A stretch of 64,000 nt of DNA from Chloroflexota bacterium. Its GTDB lineage: Bacteria > Chloroflexota > Anaerolineae > Anaerolineales > Villigracilaceae. Below the pieces are notes generated by a model. It saw nothing but the letters and a program-made list of their open reading frames with translations, had not been told where the DNA came from and did not search any database. The stretch is from positions 53,427 through 117,426 of the forward strand of contig JACRLB010000028.1 in NCBI GenBank assembly GCA_016235445.1, in the 5' to 3' direction. The translations under genes were made by a program, and so were the position numbers. Positions 37,893 through 47,594 of this stretch are shown here, piece by piece (position 1 is the stretch's first letter; every line of letters begins with the position of its first letter).

Positions 37893-37898
37893 AAAAAA

Positions 37899-39011
37899 AT
37901 GGACTTTAAACGATTTGGCTTTATCACCCTGATTATCATTGTTCTTTTCAGCGTGGTGGTCATGGTGGGGCAGGCAAAACAGCCGCCCTTGTTGATCATC
38001 ACCAGTATGCTGGCCACCACCATTGCAGTGGCAACACCGCTTACTTTGGGCGCGCTTTCGGGCGTATTCTGCGAACGCGCAGGCGTGGTCAACATTGGCA
38101 TCGAAGGCATGATGCTCTCTGCGGCATTTTTTGGCTGGCTGGGCGGCATTTACATGTTCCAGATTTATGATATGGAAGCAGGCATCAGCATTGCGCTCGG
38201 CGTAATCTTCGCCATTCTCACCGGCGGATTGATGGCTTTGCTCCACGCAGTTCTCTCGATCACCTTCAAAGTGGATCAGATCATCGGCGGCACAGTCATC
38301 AACATCCTGGCCGTTGGATTGACAGGCTTTCTAAACCGCCAGTTATTCTTTGGAAAAGGCAGTGTCTTTGGCGGAAGTGTGCCTAGTTCCCCCGGCGTTC
38401 TACCCACCATTCACATCCCCATTAAAGAATTATTTTCATCCGTCTGCGGCGCATCCACAGCCTGTTTGGAAAATGTCCAAGCCATCAACCGTGTGTTTGA
38501 CCAAAAACCGATTGCCCTCGGCGCCATTCTATTGGTGTTCTTCTCCCACTATGTCTTATTCAACACCCGCTGGGGGTTACGCACCCGCGCTGTAGGCGAG
38601 CATCCCCAGGCGGCGGATACAGTCGGCATCAACGTGGTAAAGATGCGCTACGCCAACGTCATCATCGGCGGCATGTTCGCCGGGCTGGCAGGCGCGTACT
38701 TCACCATCGAGTCGGTTCCATCCTTCGAGCCCCTGCTCACGAATGGACGCGGCTTCATCTCACTCGCCGCCATGATCTTCGGCAACTGGACGCCCATCGG
38801 CGCATGGGCCGCCGCGCTGGTCTTCGGCGCCTCCCAGGCCATGTTGATCAACATGCAAATCTTCCGTGATGTCATCCCCCCGCAATGGTCATTCCTCCAG
38901 GAATCCTACATCGTGGGGCTCACACCGTACATCCTCACCATGTTCATCCTGACGGGCATTATCGGCAAAACCACCCCGCCCGCCGCTGATGGCGTTCCAT
39001 ACGAGAAATAG
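37899..39011 (+). CDS. ABC transporter permease (nucleoside-type)
   Basis: ATPLTLGALSGVFCERAGVVNIGIEGMMLSAAFFGWL. Confidence 0.9.
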   Translation: MDFKRFGFITLIIIVLFSVVVMVGQAKQPPLLIITSMLATTIAVATPLTLGALSGVFCERAGVVNIGIEGMMLSAAFFGWLGGIYMFQIYDMEAGISIALGVIFAILTGGLMALLHAVLSITFKVDQIIGGTVINILAVGLTGFLNRQLFFGKGSVFGGSVPSSPGVLPTIHIPIKELFSSVCGASTACLENVQAINRVFDQKPIALGAILLVFFSHYVLFNTRWGLRTRAVGEHPQAADTVGINVVKMRYANVIIGGMFAGLAGAYFTIESVPSFEPLLTNGRGFISLAAMIFGNWTPIGAWAAALVFGASQAMLINMQIFRDVIPPQWSFLQESYIVGLTPYILTMFILTGIIGKTTPPAADGVPYEK

Positions 39012-39020
39012 GAGAGCGCC

Positions 39021-40550
39021 ATGTCTGAATCTCAAATTGTCCTTGAAGCAAAAGGCGTCACCAAACAATTCCCCGGCGTGCTCGCCAATGACAACGTCGA
39101 TTTCGATTTACGCAAAGGCGAGATCCACGCCCTGCTCGGAGAAAACGGAGCTGGCAAAAGCACCTTGATGAATCTCATCTACGGCCTGCACCACCCGGAC
39201 AAAGGCGAGGTCTTCGTCAACGGAAACCATGTTGCAATTCACTCTCCAAACGACTCCATCGCGGCTGGCATCGGCATGGTGCATCAGCACTTCATGCTCA
39301 TCCCCGTCTTCACCGTGGCAGAAAACGTCATGCTCGGGGACGAAACCACCAAACGCGGCTCTCTCGACCATTTGGCTGTTGCCGCAAAAATAACAGAAAT
39401 CTCCAAACAATACGGCCTCGATGTAGACCCCAACGCACTGGTCGGCCCCCTGCCTGTGGGCATTCAACAACGCGTGGAAATCGTCAAAACCCTCTATCGC
39501 AACGCAGAAATCGTCATCCTCGACGAACCCACCGCCGTGCTCACCCCACAGGAAGCCGAAGACCTCTTCCGTATCATGCGCGACCTGACCGCGCGCGGCG
39601 TCTCCATCATCTTCATCACTCACAAGTTGAAGGAAGTCCTCGCCGTGGCAGACCGCATCACCGTCATGCGCGCGGGACGCGTCATCAACACCGTCAAACC
39701 CTCTGAAACCGATTCAGCCCAACTCGCCAACATGATGGTGGGCCGCCAGGTCATCCTCACCGTAGACAAGAAAGATCACGAAGCCGCAGAAGAGATTCTC
39801 AAAGTAGAAGGCCTCACCGTCCGCGACCAGCGTAACCTCGAAACCGTCCACAACGTATCCTTCACCGTCCGCGGCGGCGAAGTGCTCGGCATTGCAGGCG
39901 TGCAGGGAAATGGACAAACCGAACTTTCAGAAGCCCTCACCGGCCTGCGCTCTCCCATCAGCGGAAAAGTAACCATTAGCGGCAAAGACCTCACCGGCAA
40001 ACCACCCCGCATCATCACCGAAGCAGGCCTCGCGCACATCCCCGAAGATCGCCAGCGTCATGGGCTGGTCCTCTCCTACACCGTTGCAGACAACATGGCG
40101 CTTTGCGATTACTACCAAATCCCATTTAGCGTTCGCGGCGTCATCCAACCAAAAGCGCTCGATGAAAATTCCCGCAAACTCATCAGCGCCTACGATGTGC
40201 GCACGCCCTCTCCCTTTGTCAACGCAGGCAAACTCTCCGGCGGCAACCAGCAAAAAGTGATCGTGGCGCGTGAGTTGAGCCGCAACAATGTAAAACTTGT
40301 CGTTGCCAACCAACCCACCCGCGGCCTGGATGTCGGCTCCATCGAATACATCCACAGCGAAATCATCAAAATGCGCGACCGCGGCGTGGCCGTCCTGCTC
40401 ATCTCCGCCGAACTGGATGAGATCATGGCGCTCTCCGACCGCATCGCCGTCATGTACCGCGGCCAGATCGTTGCCATCGTCGACTCAAAGAAAACCACCC
40501 GCGAACAACTTGGATTATGGATGGCCGGCGCGCACGTCGAACCCGCATAA
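39021..40550 (+). CDS. ABC transporter ATP-binding protein, two ABC domains
   Basis: LLGENGAGKSTLMNLIYGLHHPDKGEV; second domain 'LSGGNQQKVIVARELSRN...VVANQPTRGLDVGSIEYIH'. Confidence 0.93.
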   Translation: MSESQIVLEAKGVTKQFPGVLANDNVDFDLRKGEIHALLGENGAGKSTLMNLIYGLHHPDKGEVFVNGNHVAIHSPNDSIAAGIGMVHQHFMLIPVFTVAENVMLGDETTKRGSLDHLAVAAKITEISKQYGLDVDPNALVGPLPVGIQQRVEIVKTLYRNAEIVILDEPTAVLTPQEAEDLFRIMRDLTARGVSIIFITHKLKEVLAVADRITVMRAGRVINTVKPSETDSAQLANMMVGRQVILTVDKKDHEAAEEILKVEGLTVRDQRNLETVHNVSFTVRGGEVLGIAGVQGNGQTELSEALTGLRSPISGKVTISGKDLTGKPPRIITEAGLAHIPEDRQRHGLVLSYTVADNMALCDYYQIPFSVRGVIQPKALDENSRKLISAYDVRTPSPFVNAGKLSGGNQQKVIVARELSRNNVKLVVANQPTRGLDVGSIEYIHSEIIKMRDRGVAVLLISAELDEIMALSDRIAVMYRGQIVAIVDSKKTTREQLGLWMAGAHVEPA

Positions 40551-40826
40551 CAAAACCGCTTCGCTCTTAATCTCGAAACTGGTCCACCCCAACAGGAGTT
40601 TCCCAACTCCTGTTTTGATTCCAGTAGGAGGCAGTGGCGCGAGATAGTATCTCGCGCATACACAATTTACTCAATGCCACTACTTTTGTGGCGCAGGCAT
40701 AACGCGAATGGCGCGAAGCGAGTTAAGGGTTTGCCGGCTTTGCAAAAGCCATGCAGTAGGAATTGCAGGGGGTATGGACAGTTGTATTCTTGCGGTAAAA
40801 TATTTTAAATCCAGGAGAAGAAACTC

Positions 40827-41744
40827 ATGAACAAAAAAAGCCGCTTATTCAACCTGTTTCTCATCGTTGCCCTGTTCCTCGGCGCATGTAACCTGCCATC
40901 CGGAAGCCAGGGTGAAGAAGCAAGCCTCACCGCCGCCGCCCAAACTGTGGAAGCTCTGCTCAGCGCAACCCCGGTCGTCACCAATACCTTCACCCCCCTC
41001 CCAGCCCCGGCAACCGCAAGCCTCACCCTCACCCCCATCCCCCTGCCTGTTTCTTCGAACACGCCAGTGCCAAGCGCCACATCCAATTGCAACGCCATGC
41101 AATTCATTTCAGATGTAACCTACCCCGATGGAACCGTTGTAACCCCCGGCCAGGTCTTTACAAAAACCTGGCGGCTCAAAAACATCGGCGCCTGCGCGTG
41201 GACGCCCTCCTACTCCATCGTATTCTCTGATGGCAACTCCATGGGCGGCCCATCCACACAAGCCCTGGCGGGCAACGTCAACCCCGGCCAAACCATAGAC
41301 ATTTCAGTCAACCTAACCGCCCCCGCCTCCACCGGCGACTACACCGGAAACTGGAAAATACGAGACGCCGCCGGCGTGTTGTTTGGGAAATTCTATATAC
41401 AAATCAAGGTGCAAAACCCCGCCGAACCCACAAAAACATTCACCCCTGTGCCGGCCGCATTTGCAGTAACCAGCGTATCGTTCGCCGTTTCAGGCACATG
41501 CCCCAACTTCAGCTATACAGTCAACGTCACCACAAATGGAGCGGGCACAGTAAACCTGCACAGGGTTTTCAGTGACGGCGGCATCGACACGCTTCCCAGA
41601 ACCCTGACCTACGCCTCAGCAGGAACCCAATCGTTCACAGAAGCGGTTTATTTTGGCGTGGCCGGCAGCAGTTCCTGGACCGACATCTATATTGACAGCC
41701 CCAACCACCAGCAATTCGGGCGGGCTACATTTACCTGTCCATAA
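40827..41744 (+). CDS. NBR1-FW-like domain lipoprotein (1 of 5)
   Basis: Lipobox FLGAC; 'FISDVTYPDGTVVTPGQVFTKTWRLKNIGACAWTPSYSIVFSDG...VNPGQTIDISVNLTAPASTGDYTGNWKIRDAAGVLFG'. Confidence 0.85.
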   Translation: MNKKSRLFNLFLIVALFLGACNLPSGSQGEEASLTAAAQTVEALLSATPVVTNTFTPLPAPATASLTLTPIPLPVSSNTPVPSATSNCNAMQFISDVTYPDGTVVTPGQVFTKTWRLKNIGACAWTPSYSIVFSDGNSMGGPSTQALAGNVNPGQTIDISVNLTAPASTGDYTGNWKIRDAAGVLFGKFYIQIKVQNPAEPTKTFTPVPAAFAVTSVSFAVSGTCPNFSYTVNVTTNGAGTVNLHRVFSDGGIDTLPRTLTYASAGTQSFTEAVYFGVAGSSSWTDIYIDSPNHQQFGRATFTCP

Positions 41745-41755
41745 AAAATTAGCTG

Positions 41756-41879
41756 GGACTTACGCAAGACCGCAAGAACTTGCCGCGAATTTCGCGAAAA
41801 TTAGTGCAACACCTGCACTGCAACAAACGCAGTGCGTTGCAAGTGTTCGCGGCTTAAAGATTTTGAACTGCGTAAGTCC
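41756..41879. repeat. Inverted-repeat element with 11-bp ends
   Basis: GGACTTACGCA (41756-41766) / TGCGTAAGTCC (41869-41879); 3' end AAAGATTTTGAACTGCGTAAGTCCT also at about 47832 and, reversed, 57172. Confidence 0.7.
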
Positions 41880-41901
41880 TATTAGAGTCCATTTCTATTG
41901 G

Positions 41902-41932
41902 GAACGCCCGGGAAAACCGGGCGTTCTTATTT
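41902..41932 (+). terminator. Hairpin terminator
   Basis: GAACGCCCGG-gaaaa-CCGGGCGTTC then TTATTT. Confidence 0.75.
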
Positions 41933-41969
41933 AACAGTATAATAATTTCCAACAAATGAAAGGAAAAAA

Positions 41970-42920
41970 ATGACCCGATCCATAAAATATTTACTTTTCG
42001 CTATCCCCGTAATCACAACCCTGCTAATCACATCCTGCGGCGAAGGCACGCCCACACAGGATGCAACCACCGCCATTCAAACCGCCGTAGCGCTGACCGT
42101 TGCCGCACAGAATGCGCTCGAAGTACCCGCCACCGAAACCCCAGATACAGCGGCCATCCCTACAAAAACACCCCTCCAATTATTAACCCCGCTTGCCACC
42201 CTCGCATCCCCTTCCACAACCCCGCCTGCCAATTCATCCAGGGCAGAATGCGCCAGCGCCAGCCTGACCAGCGAAACCATCAACGATGGCACGATCTTCA
42301 AACCCGGCGAACAATTTACAAAAACCTGGCAGATCACCAACACCAGCCCCTGTTATTGGGATACAACCTACAAGATCGTCTTCTGGGATGGCGACGTTCT
42401 CGGCGGAGGCTATGTATACAACCTCCCTCAAGCCGCCGCGCCCGGGCAAACCCTGCCGATCTCCCTCGTGCTGACCGCCCCCACAACCGAAGGAACCTAC
42501 CGCTCCGAATGGAAACTGCAAACCCCCGATAATATCAATTTCGGCGTGGGTCTGTACAATGCCTCCTTCTACACCGAGATCGTCGTCTCCTCCGCGGCCA
42601 AGCCGAAATATGACATCACATCCGTGACCACCAGCTTTACCCGCGAACCGTCCACTGGCTGTCCGGCCAACACTACTTTCACTGTGTATGCCACCGTCGC
42701 AACAAACGGCCCGCTCGAATTCACATACCACTGGGATCAAAAAGACGGCAATAACTCAAGCCCAAAAACCTACAACATGGAATCAGCCGCTACGAAAACC
42801 TTCACCCGTGAATGGAAGTTTGGCCGCGCAAACACCCAGGGTTCCAAGTGGATCACATTTGTGATCACAGCCCCCACCCAGCAGGAATATAAGGTGGACT
42901 TTGAATTTGTCTGCCCATAA
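41970..42920 (+). CDS. NBR1-FW-like domain lipoprotein (2 of 5)
   Basis: Lipobox LITSC; 'INDGTIFKPGEQFTKTWQITNTSPCYWDTTYKIVFWDGD'. Confidence 0.85.
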   Translation: MTRSIKYLLFAIPVITTLLITSCGEGTPTQDATTAIQTAVALTVAAQNALEVPATETPDTAAIPTKTPLQLLTPLATLASPSTTPPANSSRAECASASLTSETINDGTIFKPGEQFTKTWQITNTSPCYWDTTYKIVFWDGDVLGGGYVYNLPQAAAPGQTLPISLVLTAPTTEGTYRSEWKLQTPDNINFGVGLYNASFYTEIVVSSAAKPKYDITSVTTSFTREPSTGCPANTTFTVYATVATNGPLEFTYHWDQKDGNNSSPKTYNMESAATKTFTREWKFGRANTQGSKWITFVITAPTQQEYKVDFEFVCP

Positions 42921-42991
42921 CAGGGCTGGTTTTGGGAACCGATCCCACCCATCCTTCGTCTTTTTCACTGGAACACCTAAACGGAGGAACC

Positions 42992-44248
42992 ATGCCATCT
43001 AAAAAATCAACCCTTATTTTCCCGTTCATCATCCTGCTGGCCGCCCAACTGGCATGTAACTCAGCCGGGATTTCGACAACGCCAGATACATTCGCTACAT
43101 TAAATGGACTTTACACCGCCTCAGCCCTGACCCTTGAAACTGGCGGCACACCAAACAGCCTGACCGCCACCCCCGGCCTGCCTCTGCCAACGGCCACCGT
43201 GGGCGGGACTCTATCAGCGACGAACACTGCCACTTCGGGCGGACCAGCCCCAACGTCCAGATGTGATGCGGCGCAATTCCTGGCCGACGTCACCTACCCG
43301 GATGGGAGCGTCGTCTCCAACAGCAGCGCCTTTACCAAAATCTGGCGCATCAAAAATGTAGGTACCTGCCCGTGGACAACTTCGTACGCGGTGGTCTTCA
43401 CCAGCGGAGACGGCATGAACGGGCCGGCATCCATTGCCATGCCTGGAACGGTGAACCCCGGCCAGTATATTGAAATTCCGATCACTTTTACCGCGCCCAA
43501 CAAAGACGGGAATTATCGCGGCTATTGGAAATTGCGCAACGCATCCTCTGTTTTGTTCGGCATTGGCGAACAGGCCGACACCGCTTTTTGGGTGGATATT
43601 AAAGTTGCAGGCCCCTCGTACGTTGCCTATAATTTTGCGGGCAAATACTGCAACGCAAATTGGGAAAACGAAAAAACCTCCCTGCCCTGCCCCGGCACAG
43701 AGGATGATCCAAAGGGCTACGTGTTGAAGCTAAATTCTCCCAGGATGGAAAATGGCGTTAAAGAAGATGTGCCCGGCCTGCTCACCTATCCGCGGGACAG
43801 GGACAACGGCACGATCAGCGGAGAATACCCGGCCTTCGCCGTGCAATCCGGCGATCGCTTCCGCACGGTGATCAACTGCCAGTACAACGCCGCCAAATGT
43901 GATGTGATCTTCCGCCTCGATTACAAAAATAACGGACAGGTGAAAACCCTGGCAAGCTGGCATGAAGTGTACGAAGGCAAAACCTTTACAGTAGACCTGG
44001 ACCTAAGCGGCCTGGCCGGTCAGACGGTGAAGTTCATCCTTGTGGTTAGCGCAAATGGCGCGAACAATAACGATTTTGCGCTATGGCTTAATCCCCGCAT
44101 TGTTCGGCTGGGCAACCCGCCGCCTACGCAGTCATCCTCTGCCACCCCCACATTCACGTTGACCCACACCGCAACTTCAACCGCTACGCAGACACCCACC
44201 CCAACCTTTACCGAGACGCCCACCCCGACGAGCACGCCCACCCCATAG
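42992..44248 (+). CDS. NBR1-FW-like domain lipoprotein (3 of 5), with extra C-terminal beta domain
   Basis: 'FLADVTYPDGSVVSNSSAFTKIWRIKNVGTCPWTTSYAVVFTSGDGMNG'; start at MPSKKS. Confidence 0.85.
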   Translation: MPSKKSTLIFPFIILLAAQLACNSAGISTTPDTFATLNGLYTASALTLETGGTPNSLTATPGLPLPTATVGGTLSATNTATSGGPAPTSRCDAAQFLADVTYPDGSVVSNSSAFTKIWRIKNVGTCPWTTSYAVVFTSGDGMNGPASIAMPGTVNPGQYIEIPITFTAPNKDGNYRGYWKLRNASSVLFGIGEQADTAFWVDIKVAGPSYVAYNFAGKYCNANWENEKTSLPCPGTEDDPKGYVLKLNSPRMENGVKEDVPGLLTYPRDRDNGTISGEYPAFAVQSGDRFRTVINCQYNAAKCDVIFRLDYKNNGQVKTLASWHEVYEGKTFTVDLDLSGLAGQTVKFILVVSANGANNNDFALWLNPRIVRLGNPPPTQSSSATPTFTLTHTATSTATQTPTPTFTETPTPTSTPTP

Positions 44249-44311
44249 GTAAGTTATATAATGCGCGGTCACAAATGCCCAAGTTCGGGCACGATGTTGC
44301 GCTGTCGCCGC

Positions 44312-44480
44312 CATGGTGATTCCAATGTCGCTTGACATCTTAATGCGAAAAACGCAAATTGGGCGAATTTTCGCGAAGCTCAATAAAAAATTCAAGTCAC
44401 ACCTGCACTGGCGTGCGGCGCAAGTGTTCGCCTTTTCGCGGAATTCGCGTTAAGATTTTCCTGACCTTGGAAAAGCCATG
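44312..44480. mobile_element. Second copy of the 8816 MITE-like family, more diverged
   Basis: Right TIR GACCTTGGAAAAGCCATG (44463-44480) identical to 8944-8961; left CATGGTGATTCCAATGTC (14/18); direct repeats CTGTCGCCGC (44302-44311) and CTGTCCCCGC (44481-44490), 9/10. Confidence 0.72.
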
Positions 44481-44557
44481 CTGTCCCCGCTTATCAAGAG
44501 CGCAATTTGTGGTCGTGGCGGGTATAATAAAGATAACCATTTTTGGAGGCTATAAAT

Positions 44558-45298
44558 ATGATCTCTCGCAAGTCCATCTGGCTGGTGGGCGCCGTGTTAC
44601 TGGCTGTTATCTTAAGTTCCTGTAACGTGGGAGCCACCCCTGTGCCTACCCAGGATCCGGGCGCGATCCAAACGCAGGCTTTCAACGTTGTCCTCACCCA
44701 GGTTTCCCTGAATCAAACCCAAACCGCGCAGGCGCTTCCGCCCACGGCCCTGCCCACAAACACGCCTCTGCCAACCGCCACCCTGGGGTTAATTCCCACT
44801 GCTTCATTTCTGGGCACGAATACACCTTTCGCATTCAACACTCAGCAGGCTGGCCTCACTCCGTTGGCGCTTCCATCCACTGCACCCACCGTGGGCGTTC
44901 ACTCCACCTTTACAACCGCCAATGGATGCAACAACGGTGTCATGGTCAGCGAATCCTCGCCCTATGATGGGGCCACCATCAAAGCTGGCAAAGAATTTAC
45001 CAAAAGCTGGGACTTATTGAACACCGGAACCTGCGTCTGGGACGAAGGCTATTCCTTCTCCTTCAGGCCTGAATTTTCCTCCAGCCCGGACGGCGCCTCC
45101 ATTGGATATTACAGCAAGGATGAAGTCATCGCTAAAAACGGCGCATTCACCAAACCCGGTGAAACGAGAACCTTCGTGGTTCAATTAAAGTCCCCCACTA
45201 AAATCGGCCAATATGTTTGGAGTTGGAAACTAAAGGATGACGCAGGCAACCTCTTCGGCTCGCTTGTCTTCATCAAGTTCACTTCCGTCGAAAACTAA
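44558..45298 (+). CDS. NBR1-FW-like domain lipoprotein (4 of 5)
   Basis: Lipobox LSSC; 'SPYDGATIKAGKEFTKSWDLLNTGTCVWDEGYSFSFRPE'. Confidence 0.82.
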   Translation: MISRKSIWLVGAVLLAVILSSCNVGATPVPTQDPGAIQTQAFNVVLTQVSLNQTQTAQALPPTALPTNTPLPTATLGLIPTASFLGTNTPFAFNTQQAGLTPLALPSTAPTVGVHSTFTTANGCNNGVMVSESSPYDGATIKAGKEFTKSWDLLNTGTCVWDEGYSFSFRPEFSSSPDGASIGYYSKDEVIAKNGAFTKPGETRTFVVQLKSPTKIGQYVWSWKLKDDAGNLFGSLVFIKFTSVEN

Positions 45299-45309
45299 GA
45301 GAGGATTCC

Positions 45310-45924
45310 ATGAACACGAGAGCATCCATCTTCCTGCTAAGTACCGCAATCCTGCTTGGCGCCTGCGCGCCCGCCACTCCCATCGAACCAACTCCCGATG
45401 TCCTGGCAATCCGCACCTCCGCGGCCAACACCGTGGTGGCCGAATTTACGCTGACCGCCGCGGCGTTCACACCCACATCCCTGCCGCCCACACAGACATT
45501 CACGCCGGAAATCCCAACCGCAACCCCCACCACTGCCTTCGCAACAGACCCAACCCAAATTGCGCTCGGCACACCCGGCCTACTCTGTGATGACCTCTCC
45601 TTCGACCTCGCCACCGTGGATGTAACCATCCTCGACGGCACATCCATGACCCCCGCACAGGAATTTGTAAAAACCTGGAAGATCAAAAATACCGGCTCCT
45701 GTGCCTGGGGCGATGGATACACCCTCACCTTCTCCTACGGCCAAAAAATGGACGGCCAACCCGTGCCGCTTGGCGTAGTCGTACAGGTTGGGGAGGAAGT
45801 TGAAATATCCGTCAACTTCAAAGCCCCCACCGCCATCGGCGAATACACAAGCGCATGGCAGATGGCCAACGCCGCAGGAGTGACATTCGGCAAAGCCGTC
45901 TTTGTCAAAATCATCGTCCAGTAA
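45310..45924 (+). CDS. NBR1-FW-like domain lipoprotein (5 of 5)
   Basis: Lipobox LLGAC; 'ILDGTSMTPAQEFVKTWKIKNTGSCAWGDGYTLTFSYG'. Confidence 0.85.
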   Translation: MNTRASIFLLSTAILLGACAPATPIEPTPDVLAIRTSAANTVVAEFTLTAAAFTPTSLPPTQTFTPEIPTATPTTAFATDPTQIALGTPGLLCDDLSFDLATVDVTILDGTSMTPAQEFVKTWKIKNTGSCAWGDGYTLTFSYGQKMDGQPVPLGVVVQVGEEVEISVNFKAPTAIGEYTSAWQMANAAGVTFGKAVFVKIIVQ

Positions 45925-46975
45925 TTTGGCAACGCTTACACAAGCCATCAAAGAAAAATCGCGCCAGCTGGGATTCGTCCTGGCTGGCGTTACTTCTTGT
46001 CAGCCGCCCGCACACTACAACATCTTTGAAACCTGGCTCGATCAAAACAAGCACGGCGCCATGCAATACCTCGCCGCAGAACACAACCGCACCCGCCGCG
46101 CAGACCCAAAACAAATCCTCCCCGAATGCAAATCCATTTTAATATTGGCGTTGCCTTACCAACCTTCCTCCTTCATCCCTCATCCCTCATCCTTCCGTAT
46201 TTCATCATACGCCCTCGGCGACGACTATCACAACATCATCCCCCCGCGCCTGCAACAGATCGTTCAATTCATCGAAGAACAAGTCGGGCATCCCATCCCC
46301 AACCGCTATTACACAGACACAGGCCCCATCCTCGAACGCGAACTTGCACAACGAGCGGGCTTGGGCTGGGTCGGCAAAAACTCCATGCTCATCAACCCGC
46401 AGGCAGGCTCCACATTTTTCCTCGCCGAAATTCTGCTCGGCATCCAACTCGAACCCGACGACCCCTTCGCCACCGACCACTGCGGCACATGCACGCGCTG
46501 TCTCACCGCCTGCCCCACGCAATGCATCCTGCCAGACCGCACCATAGACGCCCGCCACTGCATCTCCTACCTCACCATCGAACTCAAGGATGACATCCCC
46601 GAAGACCTGCGCCCGCAAATGGGAAATTGGATTTTCGGCTGCGACATCTGCCAGCAGGTCTGCCCCTGGAATCGATTCTCCCTCCCAGCAGACTCTGCCT
46701 TCGAGCCGAAAATCCCGCTTCCTGTCTTAACCTCAGACCTGCTCCTGTCATCCGTTGAGTTTAATCAACGCTTCAAAAAAAGCCCCATCCAACGCGCCAA
46801 GCGGCGCGGCTACCTGCGAAATCTGGCAGTCGCAATTGGAAACAACGGAAATGAGAATGACCTCCCCATTTTGGAAAAAGCCATGCAAGACAATGAACCC
46901 ATGATTCGCGAACATGCAAAATGGGCGAAAGAAAAGAGTCAGAAAGTCAGCGAGTCAACGAATCAAAATAAATGA
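45902..46975 (+). CDS. queG: Epoxyqueuosine reductase (4Fe-4S)
   Basis: YYTDTGPILERELAQRAGLGWVGKNSMLINPQAGSTFFLAEILL...CGTCTRCLTACPTQCILPD...FGCDICQQVCPWN. Confidence 0.93.
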   Translation: MSKSSSSNLATLTQAIKEKSRQLGFVLAGVTSCQPPAHYNIFETWLDQNKHGAMQYLAAEHNRTRRADPKQILPECKSILILALPYQPSSFIPHPSSFRISSYALGDDYHNIIPPRLQQIVQFIEEQVGHPIPNRYYTDTGPILERELAQRAGLGWVGKNSMLINPQAGSTFFLAEILLGIQLEPDDPFATDHCGTCTRCLTACPTQCILPDRTIDARHCISYLTIELKDDIPEDLRPQMGNWIFGCDICQQVCPWNRFSLPADSAFEPKIPLPVLTSDLLLSSVEFNQRFKKSPIQRAKRRGYLRNLAVAIGNNGNENDLPILEKAMQDNEPMIREHAKWAKEKSQKVSESTNQNK

Positions 46976-46981
46976 GGAATG

Positions 46982-47581
46982 ATGAATAGATTGCTTATCG
47001 CCACCAACAACAAAGGCAAGGTAAAAGAACTGCAAGACCTGCTGAAAAATACAGGCATCCAAATTGTCACGCCAACCCAAATTAATTTAATTCTCGAGGT
47101 CGAAGAGGATGGCAAGAATTACGCCGAGAACGCAGGCAAAAAAGCCATCGCCTTCGCCAAAGCCAGCGGACTGATTTCCCTCGCCGATGACTCCGGCCTC
47201 GAAGTGGATGCGCTCGAAAACGCGCCCGGGCTTTATTCCGCCCGTTATTTTCCCAAGCCCGGCGCAACGGATGCAGATCGGCGCGCCTTTCTATTGCAGA
47301 ATTTAAAGGATAAGCCGCGTCCGTGGAAGGCACATTTCCACGCGACGATTGCAATAGCACAACCAGGCGGCGAAGTGGAGTTTGCGGAAGGCAATTGCTT
47401 CGGCGAGATCATCCCCACAGAGCGCGGCAACGACGGCTTCGGCTACGACCCGATCTTTCTCTTCCCCGAATTGAATAACACCATGGCCGAGTTAGGCATG
47501 GAGCATAAAAACCGTCTCAGTCACCGCGCACTGGCAGTGATGAACGCAATGCCTGTGTTGGAGAGGTTGTTTGGGGTTTAA
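46982..47581 (+). CDS. rdgB: XTP/dITP diphosphatase (HAM1/RdgB)
   Basis: LLIATNNKGKVKELQDLL...SLADDSGLEVDALENAPGLYSARY...GNDGFGYDPIFLFPE. Confidence 0.93.
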   Translation: MNRLLIATNNKGKVKELQDLLKNTGIQIVTPTQINLILEVEEDGKNYAENAGKKAIAFAKASGLISLADDSGLEVDALENAPGLYSARYFPKPGATDADRRAFLLQNLKDKPRPWKAHFHATIAIAQPGGEVEFAEGNCFGEIIPTERGNDGFGYDPIFLFPELNNTMAELGMEHKNRLSHRALAVMNAMPVLERLFGV

Positions 47582-47594
47582 GAGAGCGTTTCTG

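Noticed and set aside
40622-40762. Possible third family A MITE (CTTTGCAAAAGCCATG end, CAGTAGGA on both sides)
   Set aside because: Left terminal repeat is not recognisable and the flank match is only 8 of 10; too weak to call.
46868-46886. TTTTGGAAAAAGCCATGC resembling the family A MITE end
   Set aside because: Lies in the conserved queG reading frame (LEKAMQ) with no partner end or duplication; likely coincidence.
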